From contig NZ_CP019062.1 of assembly GCF_002951615.1 (NCBI RefSeq), positions 372,001-436,000 on the forward strand: a stretch of DNA of 64,000 nucleotides, written 5' to 3'. The notes beneath the pieces were generated by a model that made no database searches, was not told where the DNA came from, and worked only from the letters and a program-made list of their open reading frames with translations. Shown piece by piece: positions 46,689-56,685 of this stretch. Each line of letters opens with the position of its first letter. Positions within the stretch are counted from its first letter, which is position 1. The DNA is from Rahnella sikkimica (GTDB taxonomy: Bacteria; Pseudomonadota; Gammaproteobacteria; Enterobacterales; Enterobacteriaceae). Both the position numbers and the translations under genes were made by a program.

Positions 46689-47690
46689 ATGAGTCTGGAT
46701 ATTGAGCAGATCGCTCTGCACCAGTTGAATAAACGTGATGAGCAAACGCTGGATGTTGTGCTGCGCGATACGCTTTTGACGCCGAATGCCGCCGTTGATG
46801 AAATGATGGCAGAGCTGCACCGCGTTTACAGCGCGAAAAGCAAAGCGTACGGCCTGTTCAACGAAGACAGCGAACTGGCAGCATCGCTGCGCAGTTGCCG
46901 TAAAGGGGACGATGATTTCCTGTCATTCAGCCGTGCCGCGACCGGGCGTCTTCGTGATGAGCTGGCAAAGTATCCGTTCGCAGAAGGCGGCGTGGTACTG
47001 TTTTGCCATTACCGTTTCCTGGCCGTGGAATATTTGCTGGTGGCCGTGCTTAACAGCCGCAGCAGTATGCGCGTCAACGAACAGCTGGACGTCAGCAGTA
47101 TTCATTATCTGGATATCAACCATGCCGATATCGTGGCGCGTATTGATCTGACCGAGTGGGAAACCAATCCTGAATCCACACGCTACCTGACCTTCCTGAA
47201 AGGCCGCGTAGGGCGCAAAGTGTCGGATTTCTTCATGGATTTCCTGGGCGCAGCCGTCGGTCTGGATACCAAAGCGCAGAACCGGGGTTTGTTACAGGCG
47301 GTCGACGATTTCTGTACCGAAGCGCAGCTCGATAAAAACGAGCGTCAGAATTATCGCCAGCAGGTCTATACCTACTGCAACGAGCAGTTGCAGGCGGGCG
47401 AAGAAATTGCGCTGGATGATTTATCCGAAGAGCTGCCGCCGTGGAATGACAAGAAATTCAAAGAATTCACGCAGGAGCAAGGTTATCAGCTGGAAGAAAC
47501 GTTCCCGGCCGATCGCAGCACGTTGCGCCAGCTCACCAAATTTGCCGGCAGCGGCGGCGGAATTAGCATTAATTTTGATGCCATGCTGATGGGCGAACGT
47601 ATTTTCTGGGATCCGGCGACCGATACGCTGACCATTAAAGGCACGCCGCCGAACCTGCGGGATCAGTTACAGCGTAAAGCGGGCAAATAA
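46689..47690 (+). CDS. yejK: YejK (NdpA), nucleoid-associated protein
   Basis: YejK associates with the nucleoid and has been linked to topoisomerase function. The ATG at 46689 ([19 protein letters not shown]) has an AGGAGA ribosome binding site and gives 333 aa, close to the E. coli protein (335). Conserved blocks include [38 protein letters not shown] sequence and [20 protein letters not shown] at the end. An upstream in-frame codon at 46500 would add 63 residues without family support. The palindromic repeat C and the second IS begin just downstream. Confidence 0.96.
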   Translation: MSLDIEQIALHQLNKRDEQTLDVVLRDTLLTPNAAVDEMMAELHRVYSAKSKAYGLFNEDSELAASLRSCRKGDDDFLSFSRAATGRLRDELAKYPFAEGGVVLFCHYRFLAVEYLLVAVLNSRSSMRVNEQLDVSSIHYLDINHADIVARIDLTEWETNPESTRYLTFLKGRVGRKVSDFFMDFLGAAVGLDTKAQNRGLLQAVDDFCTEAQLDKNERQNYRQQVYTYCNEQLQAGEEIALDDLSEELPPWNDKKFKEFTQEQGYQLEETFPADRSTLRQLTKFAGSGGGISINFDAMLMGERIFWDPATDTLTIKGTPPNLRDQLQRKAGK

Positions 47691-47808
47691 ATACCCGAAG
47701 ATAGCGCGATCCGCTCCCTCCCCTGCGAAGGGGAGGGCTGGGGTGGGGTATTGAAGCAGAATCATTGCGTTAAGTTTACTTTAACGGAGTGTTTGCCCTT
47801 AAAACCCC

Positions 47809-47818
47809 CTCCCGGCCT
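47809..47818 (+). repeat. Target-site duplication, left copy (IS copy 2)
   Basis: CTCCCGGCCT precedes the IS and recurs at 49238-49247. Confidence 0.95.
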
Positions 47819-49237
47819 TAATGCCGCTCGCTTAAGAACGAGCGGCTTTCTTTTTAGTTGGATACTTTGCAGGGCGAGCCAGTACTTCTCTTGGATAAGC
47901 TGGCCTTTTGCGTTTTTCAGGTAAGATTAATCGCTTACCTGACTCTCGTAAGTCTCTTAGTTTTCTAGGTATTGTTCCCGGCGTTCGCCCTGAACACCAC
48001 AAAAATTCCTCTTGTATCAGCCGCAATGCATTTATGAAGCTTATGCGCAAAGGGTGGACATTGAAGTCATCAGCCATTCGCCTCATTTCCAATCGAACGA
48101 GATTGTAACTAATTAATATTCCCCAAATTTCCTGGTAGATCCCCGCCGGTTTTTGGCTTCTTAAGATATTTGTATTTCCCAACTGACTGCATTTTAGCTC
48201 GCTGTAACCTTGTTCTATTTCCCATCTTTCCCAGTACACTTGAATGATGTCTTCGAAAGGATATTTTTCAGGGTCTTTCATTGATGTAATGAATTCTTTT
48301 ATCTCTCCAGAAGGTTTTATTATCAATACCTTACGAGCCAACCATGTGTGGGGAAGATGCGGGAACTGTTTTCTGGCCTGCGGAGAAACCGGCATTTCAA
48401 TAAGCTGATCGTATTCAGAATACTGCTCGATAACTTTGTGCCTCATTTTACTTTTCACCGGTGTTAGCCAGTGTGTATTCGCTCCTGCGCCTTCCCAGGA
48501 AAGTAAAAGTTCTGCGGAAAAGTAAGCCCGGTCAAAGAGGGTCAGTGAGTTTTCCTGAACGGAGCTAACCAACTGTTGTGCATAATATATTTCGCTGTTC
48601 TTTACCGGCCCAAATGCAACATCAGTGATCAAATGACTGCGCGCAGACATAAGCGCAACGAGTAAAACCGAAGGGAATGAGTTACTACCGGAAGCAAAAC
48701 CAAAGGATTTATTCTCAGGAGTATCCGGGGCTCTGAATTGGGTTCCGTCGACGCTGAATACTTTGAGGCCACATACAAATTTTTCCGTATCTTCTTTGTC
48801 CCACTGCTCAGAGGTGGAATAGAAAAGATGTCGAAGGGGCTCGAACCCCAGGCGCTGCCTGGCTTTGACCAGACTACTCGTTGCCATGGGCGAGAAATTA
48901 CCGTGGCTGTCAGGAAAGGCTAAATCGAGTTTATCGCAGACATCAGAAATAGAACGGTTACGCATCAAAGCAATTCCAAGGACAAGCCAGACGACCTGTT
49001 CAGCGGGAAATCTTCGTCTGCGAACAGTCGCTCTGCCGGTTTGACTGAGAGCTTGTTCAATCCATTCGAGAGGAATATTTTTTTGAAAAGAATCAATAGA
49101 TTCAGGGTAGTTAAATGCGGCGGCAACCTGAAGTTGTTCGGAAAGTAGGCTCATAAGGTGTCTGGCTCAAACGATGTTTGAGCCAGATTGTCGCCTAACT
49201 GCAGGATCGTTCAAGTTCTCTTAAACGATCAGCATTA
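47819..49237 (-). mobile_element. IS4-family insertion sequence, copy 2 (1419 bp)
   Basis: It has the same ends, length and orientation as copy 1 and is flanked by the 10-bp duplication CTCCCGGCCT. The only difference found is A at 48328 for G at 10519. Near identity and intact duplications suggest that both copies moved recently. Confidence 0.95.
47832..49154 (-). CDS. IS4-family transposase (copy 2)
   Basis: The 440-aa product is identical to copy 1 except Val276 for Ala. The DDE residues Asp136, Asp208 and Glu314 and the YREK motif are intact. The same leader hairpin precedes the ATG at 49154 and the same terminator hairpin contains the stop codon. It lies between yejK and rplY and is convergent with yejK. 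Confidence 0.95.
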   Translation of the reverse strand: MSLLSEQLQVAAAFNYPESIDSFQKNIPLEWIEQALSQTGRATVRRRRFPAEQVVWLVLGIALMRNRSISDVCDKLDLAFPDSHGNFSPMATSSLVKARQRLGFEPLRHLFYSTSEQWDKEDTEKFVCGLKVFSVDGTQFRAPDTPENKSFGFASGSNSFPSVLLVALMSARSHLITDVAFGPVKNSEIYYAQQLVSSVQENSLTLFDRAYFSAELLLSWEGAGANTHWLTPVKSKMRHKVIEQYSEYDQLIEMPVSPQARKQFPHLPHTWLARKVLIIKPSGEIKEFITSMKDPEKYPFEDIIQVYWERWEIEQGYSELKCSQLGNTNILRSQKPAGIYQEIWGILISYNLVRLEMRRMADDFNVHPLRISFINALRLIQEEFLWCSGRTPGTIPRKLRDLRESGKRLILPEKRKRPAYPREVLARPAKYPTKKKAARS

Positions 49238-49247
49238 CTCCCGGCCT
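49238..49247 (+). repeat. Target-site duplication, right copy (IS copy 2)
   Basis: CTCCCGGCCT matches 47809-47818 exactly. Confidence 0.95.
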
Positions 49248-49294
49248 CCCCCTTCGCAGGTGGAGGAGCAGGAAACTGGCAAATCGCAGACAAT

Positions 49295-49332
49295 AAAAAA
49301 CGCCGCCTATATTGCTATGGCGGCGTTTTTTA
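49295..49332 (-). terminator. Terminator of rplY
   Basis: CGCCGCC (49301-49307) pairs with GGCGGCG (49319-49325), with A tracts on the left and T on the right. It serves rplY on the minus strand. Confidence 0.92.
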
Positions 49333-49377
49333 TTTGTTCTCGCACGGCGTCCCGATGCGCAACAACTCAGTCAGCGA

Positions 49378-49668
49378 TTAAACGCGAACGAAGTCGATGT
49401 GAGCCAGTTTTGGCTTGAACGGGTGACGCTGTACAGCCTGAACTTTAACTTTGGTTTCTTTACCGTCGATAACCAGAGTAATAGCTTCAGAGTAGAACTC
49501 CGCTTTAACTTCCATGTTCTTAACAGAATCATGGTCCAGTTTGATAGAAACTGGAGCAGCTGAGCCACCGTAAACGATAGCTGGGAATTTGTTTTCTAAA
49601 CGCAGGCGGCGGCTCGCACCCTTGCCCTGCTCGTCCTGTGGACGTACTTCTACATTGATAGTGAACAT
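49378..49668 (-). CDS. rplY: Ribosomal protein L25
   Basis: L25 binds 5S rRNA in the large ribosomal subunit. The 96-aa single-domain form ([20 protein letters not shown], then [12 protein letters not shown], ending [12 protein letters not shown]) matches E. coli L25 (94 aa). It is a single gene between radD and the second IS. Its own terminator is intact and separate from the IS insertion point, so expression should be unaffected. Confidence 0.97.
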   Translation of the reverse strand: MFTINVEVRPQDEQGKGASRRLRLENKFPAIVYGGSAAPVSIKLDHDSVKNMEVKAEFYSEAITLVIDGKETKVKVQAVQRHPFKPKLAHIDFVRV

Positions 49669-49835
49669 GTCTGTTTCTCTATATAGATACTGTTTGTTTT
49701 AAAACAAGAGCCCCGCCACCTGCGACCGAGTGACGAGTTGAGTACTGCACGCTTCCACACAAGGCGAAAGCGGGCGGTATGATACCGGAGCAGGGCACTT
49801 GCAGCAATATAAATAGCCGGTTTCAGGTTATTTAC

Positions 49836-51599
49836 TCACCCGCGCAGCTCATTGGCGCGCCGGTAACGCCCTTCATAATCGAACATCTTCTCACGCACCT
49901 GCCAGAACTGGCCTTTCATCCGCGCGACGACAAAATCCGGATGACGCAGTAAAACCTGCTGCGCCACGATATCTGCGGCTGATTTCCATTCCAGCGGCAC
50001 GCCCGGTGCGCGCTGATGCGGGCGCAGAAAATTATGCAAAAACGCCATCCGCTGGGCGGGCGTTTGCAGGCGGAAACGCTCGGAAACGTCCGCGCCGTCC
50101 TCATCGTAATAGGTGATTTTCAGCCATTCGCCTTTGTCGTCGCGCCCGTGTTCAAGATTCATGCCGCCGCAGCGCAAGACCAGCGCATCTTTCAGGCGCA
50201 GCGCGGCCTTCAGCATATCGTCCGGGTCGACCAGAATTTCCTGACACTGATGACAGCGCCGCGCCGCAATATCGTTTTCCGCGCCGCAGTGCGGGCAGCT
50301 TTTGAAGCGGAAACGGAAATCACACTGCTCGCGGTTGCCGTCGTCATCTTCCAGCACGCCCTGACAGCGGCGGCCAAAATGTTCTATAACCGTGCCGTCT
50401 TCGGTGGTCTTTCCCCAGAATATATTGGCGAAACCGCAGGCCGGGCAGAAGACCTGCACCGGTTTGTTGTCGCCCGCCGGTTTGTGACTGCCCACTTCCG
50501 GCGTAAACAGGTCATGCGGATTGCCGGCGTAATCGAGGATCAGGCAATCCGTTTTGCCCGGCGACAGACGCAGCCCGCGCCCGACAATTTGCTGATAAAG
50601 GCTGACCGATTCGGTGGGGCGCAAAATGGCAATCAGATCCACATGCGGCGCGTCAAAGCCGGTGGTCAGCACTGAGACGTTCACCAGATAGCGCAGTTCC
50701 TGTTGTTTAAAGGCGGTGATCAGCCGGTCACGCTCGATGGCGTGGGTTTGTGCGCTGATCAGCGCCGCTTCGCCTTTGGGCAGCAAACCGAAAATCTCAC
50801 CGGCGTGTTCCACCGTTGAGGCAAAAATCATCACGCCTTTGCGGTCGTGTGCGAACTCAACAATCTGGCTGATGATGTGCGGCGTAATACGTTTTTGCTG
50901 ACGCAGCTCATCGTTAAGATCCGCCTCGCTGAACAGTCCGCTGCTGTTGGCCTGTAAGCGGCTGAAATCATAGCTAACCACCGGCATATCGAGCCGTTCC
51001 GGCGGCACCAGAAAGCCGTTTTTGATCATATAACGCAACGGCAATTCGTAAATGCAATCGCGGAAAAGACTGCTGGAATCGCCGCGCACAAAGCCCTGAT
51101 GGTGATACTGATAAATCCAGCCTTTACCCAGACGATAGGGCGTTGCCGTCAGGCCGAGCAGACGCAGACGCGGGTTTTGCGCTTTGAGATGGCCGATGAT
51201 TTGCTGGTACTGGCTTTTATCGTCGTCGGAAATGCGGTGGCACTCGTCGACAATCAGCAGGGAAAACTCGCCGCTGAATTCCGCCAGATTGGGCGCGACG
51301 GACTGCACGCTGCCGAACACCACTTTGCCGCTGCTTTGTTTGAGATTCAGACCCGCCGCGAAGATATCCGCTTCCAGCCCGTAAGAGAGGTATTTGCTGT
51401 GATTCTGCGCCACCAGTTCTTTGACGTGTGCCAGAACCAGTACGCGTCCGCGCGCCACCCTTGCCAGCTCGGCAATCACCAGGCTTTTTCCGGCACCGGT
51501 AGGCAATACGATCACCGCCGGTTCATCGTGCTGGCGGAAATGACGCAGCGTGGCGTCTACGGCATCCTGCTGATAGGGGCGAAGGGTAAAAGCGGTCAC
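49836..51599 (-). CDS. radD: RadD (YejH), DNA repair helicase-like ATPase
   Basis: RadD is a superfamily 2 helicase-like ATPase that helps recombination repair after DNA damage. Walker A is [13 protein letters not shown], the DEAH-box equivalent reads VDECHRI, and [13 protein letters not shown] and QIVGRGLRL are later helicase motifs. Cys clusters ([21 protein letters not shown]) form zinc ribbons. A GTG at 51599 gives 587 aa (E. coli 586) with [10 protein letters not shown] at the front. A GTG at 51611 would overlap its own GAGG ribosome binding site and was not preferred. Gene order matches E. coli (yejH). Confidence 0.95.
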   Translation of the reverse strand: MTAFTLRPYQQDAVDATLRHFRQHDEPAVIVLPTGAGKSLVIAELARVARGRVLVLAHVKELVAQNHSKYLSYGLEADIFAAGLNLKQSSGKVVFGSVQSVAPNLAEFSGEFSLLIVDECHRISDDDKSQYQQIIGHLKAQNPRLRLLGLTATPYRLGKGWIYQYHHQGFVRGDSSSLFRDCIYELPLRYMIKNGFLVPPERLDMPVVSYDFSRLQANSSGLFSEADLNDELRQQKRITPHIISQIVEFAHDRKGVMIFASTVEHAGEIFGLLPKGEAALISAQTHAIERDRLITAFKQQELRYLVNVSVLTTGFDAPHVDLIAILRPTESVSLYQQIVGRGLRLSPGKTDCLILDYAGNPHDLFTPEVGSHKPAGDNKPVQVFCPACGFANIFWGKTTEDGTVIEHFGRRCQGVLEDDDGNREQCDFRFRFKSCPHCGAENDIAARRCHQCQEILVDPDDMLKAALRLKDALVLRCGGMNLEHGRDDKGEWLKITYYDEDGADVSERFRLQTPAQRMAFLHNFLRPHQRAPGVPLEWKSAADIVAQQVLLRHPDFVVARMKGQFWQVREKMFDYEGRYRRANELRG

Positions 51600-51988
51600 G
51601 GGAAGAATCACCTCAGACTGACTGATAAAAAAAGCCTGTTAATAACGATCACTGTTAATAACGATCACTGTTAATAACTACAGTGGTGAAGTATGCCAAG
51701 AAATCTGGCCAATGGCGATCTGCAATCAAATCACCTGCCGTGAATGTTTAGCCTGCTTATTTTCCTCTTCCTCCTAGGATGCGGAGCCAAGCGCGGCTAT
51801 ACTCTCTCGCTCAATGCGGCAGTCAATCTGCCCCCTCGAAGTAATCATCACTCGTTGCAGCCAGACGAACTGACAGTATTACGAATCGAACAACCCTGAA
51901 CCCTGTCAGTTGCCCTGTTGCAGCGGCGGGGTCTTGTGTTTTATCAGTAACGCGATCACTCAGATCGCCACGAAGGCAAGACTATCCA
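51600..51988. promoter_or_regulatory. Divergent radD/rsuA promoter region
   Basis: This 389-bp gap has no gene. It holds the tandem repeat at its left side and a TATACT at about 51801-51806 that could be the -10 of rsuA. No LexA box (CTGT-N8-ACAG) was seen. Confidence 0.4.
51636..51678. repeat. 16-bp tandem repeat upstream of radD
   Basis: CTGTTAATAACGATCA is repeated twice in full and once in part (51636-51678). It lies 37-79 bp upstream of the radD start, probably within its promoter. Confidence 0.85.
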
Positions 51989-52696
51989 ATGCGTCTGGAC
52001 AAGTTTCTATCTCAGCAATTAGGTGTAAGCCGCGCGCTCGTTTTACGTGAGCTGCGCAACAAACGTGTCACCGTTGACGGCGAAATCGTCAAAACCGGCT
52101 CGATGAAAATCAGCCCTGAACAGCGCGTCGAGTTTGACGGCAATGTGCTGGATCAAATCACCGGCCCGCGTTATTTCATGCTCAACAAACCGCAAGGTTA
52201 CGTGTGTTCCACCGATGACCCGGATCATCCGACCGTGCTGTATTTCCTCGAAGAACCGGTGGCGTACAAACTGCATGCCGCAGGGCGTCTGGATATCGAC
52301 ACCACCGGTCTGGTGTTAATGACCGACGATGGCCAGTGGTCGCACCGCATCACTTCGCCGCGCCATCATTGTGAGAAAACCTATCTGGTGACGCTCGAAA
52401 ATCCGCTGGCTGACGACACCGCCGCGCAGTTTGAAGCGGGCGTTCAGCTGCATAATGAAGATTCCCTGACCAAACCGGCGACACTCGAGCAAATCGAAGA
52501 GAAACTGGTGCGTCTGACCCTCAGCGAAGGCCGTTACCATCAGGTAAAACGCATGTTTGCGGCGGTCGGTAACCGCGTGGTCGCGCTGCACCGTGAGCGG
52601 ATCGGCGAAATCGTGATGGATGAAGATCTAGAACCGGGCCAGTACCGGCCTTTAACTGAGCAGGAAATTGCCAGCGTTGGCGTTCCCACGCGCTAG
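51989..52696 (+). CDS. rsuA: RsuA, 16S rRNA pseudouridine 516 synthase
   Basis: RsuA makes pseudouridine at position 516 of 16S rRNA. The 235-aa protein (E. coli 231) has an N-terminal S4 RNA-binding domain ([20 protein letters not shown]) and the catalytic domain with the nucleophilic Asp in [32 protein letters not shown] is the conserved late motif. It lies divergent from radD and 27 bp upstream of bcr, probably in one transcript with it, as in E. coli. Confidence 0.96.
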   Translation: MRLDKFLSQQLGVSRALVLRELRNKRVTVDGEIVKTGSMKISPEQRVEFDGNVLDQITGPRYFMLNKPQGYVCSTDDPDHPTVLYFLEEPVAYKLHAAGRLDIDTTGLVLMTDDGQWSHRITSPRHHCEKTYLVTLENPLADDTAAQFEAGVQLHNEDSLTKPATLEQIEEKLVRLTLSEGRYHQVKRMFAAVGNRVVALHRERIGEIVMDEDLEPGQYRPLTEQEIASVGVPTR

Positions 52697-52723
52697 TTTT
52701 TCTGTCAACTGGAGCAGCTGAAA

Positions 52724-53929
52724 GTGCAAGAAAAACCGGTATCCCACATTGGACTGATTTTCATCCTGGGATTGATATCGATGCTGATGCCGTTGGCTAT
52801 CGATATGTATCTGCCAAGTATGCCCGTTATCGCCGAGGAATATGGTGTGGCGGCGGGCAGCGTGCAAATGACCCTCAGCGCCTATGTGCTGGGTTTTGCG
52901 ATAGGGCAGCTGTTTTACGGACCGATGGCAGACAGCCTCGGGCGTAAGCCGGTGATCTTCTGGGGCGTACTTGTCTTTGCTGTGGCGGCCGGTGCCTGTG
53001 CGCTCGCGCAGTCCGTCGAACAGCTGGTGTGGATGCGTTTCTTGCACGGTTTAGCGGCGGCGGCGGCCAGTGTGGTCATTAACGCGCTGATGCGCGACAT
53101 GTTCACCAAAGACGAATTCTCGCGAATGATGTCTTTTGTGGTGCTGGTGATGACCGTTGCGCCGCTGCTCGCCCCAATGCTCGGCGGCCTGCTGATGGCG
53201 ATTTTCAGCTGGCACGCGATTTTCTGGGCGATGGCGATTGCGGCTTTGATCGCCGCCACGCTGGTGGGCGTTTACATCAAGGAAACGCTGCCCAAAGAGC
53301 GGCGGCAAAAATTCCATCTGCGCACCACCATCGGCAACTTCGTCTCCCTGTTCCGCCACAAGCGCGTGCTGAGCTATATGCTGGCGAGCGGCTTCTCGTT
53401 CGCCGGTATGTTCTCTTTCCTCAGCGCCGGACCGTTTGTTTACATCGAACTCAATCACGTTTCGCCGCAGCATTTCGGTTTCTATTTTGCGCTCAACATC
53501 GTGGCGCTGGTGATCCTGACGCTGATTAACAGCCGTAACGTGCGCCGTGCGGGCGCGGTGAAAATGTTCCGCTTCGGCCTGTTTGTTCAGCTGACGATGG
53601 GCATCTGGCTGCTGGTGGTCTGCGCGTTCGGGCTGCCGTTCTGGGCGATGGTGATTGGTGTGGCGGGCTATGTCGGCGTGATTGCGATGGTGACCTCCAA
53701 CGCGATGGCGGTCATCATGGATGACTTCCCGCACATGGCGGGCACCGCGGCTTCGCTGGCCGGAACGATTCGTTTTGGTACCGGCGCGGCGATTGGTTCG
53801 GTACTCTCCCTGTTTACCGCCAAAAGCGCCTGGCCGATGGTCGGTTCGATGGCGTTTTGCGTGATTGCCGCCACATTGCTGTATCTTTACGCCAGCCGTC
53901 CGGCGAAAGGCGCGACATCAGCCACCTGA
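52724..53929 (+). CDS. bcr: Bcr/CflA-family multidrug efflux transporter
   Basis: This 401-aa MFS exporter with 12 predicted helices corresponds to E. coli Bcr (396 aa), which exports bicyclomycin and other compounds by proton antiport. The family stretch [17 protein letters not shown] is near the front, [16 protein letters not shown] is the MFS loop motif, and [20 protein letters not shown] matches Bcr closely. Translation starts at GTG 52724 with GGAG 9 bases upstream. It ends at a hairpin shared with the convergent MFS gene. Confidence 0.92.
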   Translation: MQEKPVSHIGLIFILGLISMLMPLAIDMYLPSMPVIAEEYGVAAGSVQMTLSAYVLGFAIGQLFYGPMADSLGRKPVIFWGVLVFAVAAGACALAQSVEQLVWMRFLHGLAAAAASVVINALMRDMFTKDEFSRMMSFVVLVMTVAPLLAPMLGGLLMAIFSWHAIFWAMAIAALIAATLVGVYIKETLPKERRQKFHLRTTIGNFVSLFRHKRVLSYMLASGFSFAGMFSFLSAGPFVYIELNHVSPQHFGFYFALNIVALVILTLINSRNVRRAGAVKMFRFGLFVQLTMGIWLLVVCAFGLPFWAMVIGVAGYVGVIAMVTSNAMAVIMDDFPHMAGTAASLAGTIRFGTGAAIGSVLSLFTAKSAWPMVGSMAFCVIAATLLYLYASRPAKGATSAT

Positions 53930-53932
53930 TGT

Positions 53933-53960
53933 AAACTCCCCGGTGAAGGGGAGTTTATTC
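53933..53960. terminator. Bidirectional terminator between bcr and the MFS gene
   Basis: AAACTCCCC (53933-53941), loop GGTGAA and GGGGAGTTT (53948-53956) lie between the convergent stops. Confidence 0.88.
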
Positions 53961-53962
53961 TT

Positions 53963-55318
53963 CTATCCCACGATCTCTGCTTTTATCCCCTGAACCCGGC
54001 GTGCCGCTTTGGCGCGGGCATATTCATCTGCCATCGCTTTAGCTTTTGCGCCGGGGATCAGCGCCATATCGCACTCTTTCGGCAACAGCGTCGTCACCAG
54101 CGCGGCAATCAGCAGGGACGCGACCAGCGCATAAATCGCCGTACTCTGGCCGTACAGGCTGACTAACACGCCAACCAGATATGGGCCGCAGAAACCCCCG
54201 AGATTCCCCAGACCGTTAATCACACCGCGGGCGCTGCCTGCCACTTCCGGCGTGGTCACTTTGCCCGGAATGGTCCAGAAGGCGCTGGTCGCGGCTTGCA
54301 GGAAGAACCCGGCACCGACCAGAAACCCGTAGGCCGCCATAATGTTATGACCAAACGTGACCGATGCGGCCAGACAGGCGGCGAAACCACACAACGGCAG
54401 GGCGATAAACAGGCGGCGTTTGCCGGTTTTATCGGACAGCACGGACATCGCCAGAATCCCCAGCATTGTGCCCACGTAAGGGATAATCGCCAGCATACCG
54501 ACTGAACTCATGTCGCCGCCAGTCAGGTTTTTCAGGATGGTCGGCAACCACAGCGTGTAGCCGTAAATCCCGGTCTGGTAGAAGAAGTTAATGACGATCA
54601 GTTTGACGATAGATTTATTGCGAAAAACCTCTTTGAGCGGCGCGTTATTCACCGGTGCCAGCGCCCGCAGGGCTTCGCGTTCACGGTTTAATTCGGTGAC
54701 CAGATAATCGCGTTCGCGCTCAGACAGCCATTTCGCTTCTTCCGGACGGTCGCTGATGGTGAACCACCAGAACAGCATGACCACGAAAGATAATGCCCCT
54801 TCGATGATGAACAACCAGCGCCAGTCGAGCGTATCCAGGATCAGGCCGGACAGCGGCGCGGTAATCATCCCGCCGAGCGGCGCGAACATCAGTACATACG
54901 CATTGGCGCGGCCACGTTCTTTATCCGGGAACCAGTTGCTGACCATCGTCAGCACCACCGGCAACATCCCGCCTTCCGCCACACCGAGCGCAAAACGCAG
55001 GAACAGCAGCTGATACTGGTTAGTGATAAAGCCGGTCAGAATGGAAATCACCGCCCAGGCAATCAGCGAGCAGGCGATGAATTTACGGCCGCTGCCGTGA
55101 ACCGCCAGGCTTCCGCCGGGCACCTGCAAAAACAGATAACCAATGAAGAAGATACCGGCAGCCAGACCGGCCATTGAGGCGGTGATGCCTAATTCGGCAT
55201 CCATCCCGCCGGGCATGGCGAAACTAATATTGACCCTGTCCATGAAGGAAATAATACAGGCGATAAGAATGGGCGTTATGACACGTAACCAGCGGGCCTT
55301 AGGAATTTTATTATTCAT
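53963..55318 (-). CDS. MFS transporter of the anion:cation symporter type (probable sugar acid uptake)
   Basis: The 451-aa product from ATG 55318 (MNNKIPKARWLRVITPILIA) has an AGAGGAAAG ribosome binding site. An earlier in-frame start would add 16 polar residues before the first helix. Motifs FMDRVNISFAMPGGMD, LQVPGGSLAVHGSGRKFIAC and WFPDKERGRANA are typical of the ACS family, which imports galactonate, glucarate, tartrate or ketogluconate with protons. It follows the LacI-type gene on the same strand and lies in a block of gluconate enzymes, so a ketogluconate or gluconate substrate is likely but not proven. Confidence 0.85.
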   Translation of the reverse strand: MNNKIPKARWLRVITPILIACIISFMDRVNISFAMPGGMDAELGITASMAGLAAGIFFIGYLFLQVPGGSLAVHGSGRKFIACSLIAWAVISILTGFITNQYQLLFLRFALGVAEGGMLPVVLTMVSNWFPDKERGRANAYVLMFAPLGGMITAPLSGLILDTLDWRWLFIIEGALSFVVMLFWWFTISDRPEEAKWLSERERDYLVTELNREREALRALAPVNNAPLKEVFRNKSIVKLIVINFFYQTGIYGYTLWLPTILKNLTGGDMSSVGMLAIIPYVGTMLGILAMSVLSDKTGKRRLFIALPLCGFAACLAASVTFGHNIMAAYGFLVGAGFFLQAATSAFWTIPGKVTTPEVAGSARGVINGLGNLGGFCGPYLVGVLVSLYGQSTAIYALVASLLIAALVTTLLPKECDMALIPGAKAKAMADEYARAKAARRVQGIKAEIVG

Positions 55319-55382
55319 CGTCTTTCCTCTGTGTGCTTGTATCCGGCGATGACCTAATAAAAGCATTTTGAGGAAAGTATTT

Positions 55383-55433
55383 CGTGACAGGCGTCACGTT
55401 GAATTATGTTAAGAAAAGGTGTTACCCGCAACG
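55383..55433. promoter_or_regulatory. CRP-like site and GntR-type half palindrome before the MFS gene
   Basis: CGTGA, 6 bases and TCACG (55383-55398) form a symmetric CRP-like site 65-80 bp upstream of the MFS start. TGTTACCCGCAACG (55420-55433) resembles the TGTTACC-GGTAACA operators of the gluconate repressors. Both are by eye. Confidence 0.5.
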
Positions 55434-55493
55434 TGATCCTGCACCGCAGTTGGCGTGCAGAGCGAAAGGCGGGGAATTGCGGAAAAGGACAGG

Positions 55494-56477
55494 TTAAATC
55501 GTGCCGCCGAGGGAAATCCGGTAGTGCAAATCGACACGCTCGATGGTAGGCAGATTATTGATTTTTTTAAGTAATATCTCGGCGACAACCTTGCCCATTT
55601 CAAAGCGCGGCGTAATAACGCTGGCCAGCAACGGCGTGGTCGCCAGCCCGATATCCAGCCCGTGAAAACCTGAAATCGCCATGTCCTGCGGGACGCGGAT
55701 GCCCAGTTTCAGACATTCCTGTAACACGCCGACCGCAATATCGTCGTTGGTACACAAAATTGCATTGGTCTGGGGATACAACTGACGTGCCATCGATAAC
55801 ATTCCGGCACCGATAGACACCGATGAAACCTTATTCGGCGTGATATGCACCGGCGTCAGCCCGCGTTCAGTCATTGCCCGGCTGTAGCCCTGATAGCGTT
55901 TCTGGTCACGCGCGTCTGACATCGAACCGAAATACACCACATGCTCTTTGCCGCTGGCGAGCAGCGTATTCGCCATGTCATATCCGGCCTGCTGATTATC
56001 AAAACCCACCGCAATACGGCCATTCTGATCGTCGAGATCCATCACCTGCGCGACGGGAATTTCAGCCGCATTCAGATACTTATCGGCTTTGAGCGTATGC
56101 ACGGAATCCGTGAGGATCAGCCCCGCCAGCTGATAACCGAGCAGGTTGATAATGTGTTCTTCTTCGCGGTCTTTGCTGTAATCGTAATTCACCACCAGCG
56201 TCTGGTAGCCGTGCGCGGACGTCACGGACTCAATACCTGCAAGCAAATCGGAGAAAATCTGATTGTTAAAAGAGGGCACCAGAATGCCGATGCGCGGCGC
56301 TTTGGCCGGTCCGCGGGCTTCTTCCAGCGGATAACCGACTTCTTCCATGACTTTGGTAATACGCTCGCGGGTTTCGGGAGAGACTTTTTCCGGCGTGCGC
56401 AGAAAACGGCTGACCGTCATCTTGGTCACATCTGCCAGTTGGGCGATGTCCTGTAATGTCACGCGCTGGTTTCTCAT
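55494..56477 (-). CDS. LacI-family regulator of the sugar-acid block
   Basis: This 327-aa repressor has the LacI helix-turn-helix (VTLQDIAQLADVTKMTVSRF), the hinge (RITKVMEEVGYPLEEARGPA) and a periplasmic-binding-protein-like sugar domain (RIGILVPSFNNQIFSDLLAG; TNAILCTNDDIAVGVLQECL). It resembles the gluconate regulators GntR and IdnR (about 331 aa). It is divergent from an IdnO-like gene and upstream of a sugar-acid transporter, so it probably controls both in response to gluconate or a ketogluconate. The effector is inferred. Confidence 0.88.
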   Translation of the reverse strand: MRNQRVTLQDIAQLADVTKMTVSRFLRTPEKVSPETRERITKVMEEVGYPLEEARGPAKAPRIGILVPSFNNQIFSDLLAGIESVTSAHGYQTLVVNYDYSKDREEEHIINLLGYQLAGLILTDSVHTLKADKYLNAAEIPVAQVMDLDDQNGRIAVGFDNQQAGYDMANTLLASGKEHVVYFGSMSDARDQKRYQGYSRAMTERGLTPVHITPNKVSSVSIGAGMLSMARQLYPQTNAILCTNDDIAVGVLQECLKLGIRVPQDMAISGFHGLDIGLATTPLLASVITPRFEMGKVVAEILLKKINNLPTIERVDLHYRISLGGTI

Positions 56478-56599
56478 GCGGGTTTTCCCTGATCATTTCC
56501 CTAAAATATACCTGATTATTGAAACAGAAAGCGCCGGAGATTGTTATCAAAATGATGATGATCACATCGGGAGTAACAGGGTTTTTTAACATTCTTCAA

Positions 56600-56636
56600 A
56601 GTGATCTGCATCACAGTTTGGCGACGGGTAAACCGT
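56600..56636. promoter_or_regulatory. CRP site and possible operator upstream of the IdnO-like gene
   Basis: AGTGA, TCTGCA and TCACA (56600-56615) form a near-perfect CRP site 70-86 bp upstream of the ATG. ACGG, GTAAA, CCGT (56624-56636) is a short inverted repeat that could bind the LacI-type regulator. The second part is weaker. Confidence 0.6.
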
Positions 56637-56685
56637 TGTAGTGGGGCTAACTTTTTCTAAGCAGCTTTTTAATAAGGCCAACGTC

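Larger units (their letters stand above)
47713..49269. repeat. Palindromic intergenic repeat, copy C, split by the IS
   Basis: The left part (47713-47818) begins GCTCCCTCCCCTGCGAAGGG and the right part (49248-49269) ends GGAGGAGC. Without the IS and one duplication the element would be 128 bp. It shares its ends with copies A and B. Confidence 0.85.

Noticed and set aside
10010-49237. Composite transposon bounded by the two IS copies
   Set aside because: The interval holds core genes in their normal order (rcsDB, ompC, yejM-yejK), and each IS has its own separate target duplication, so the copies inserted independently.
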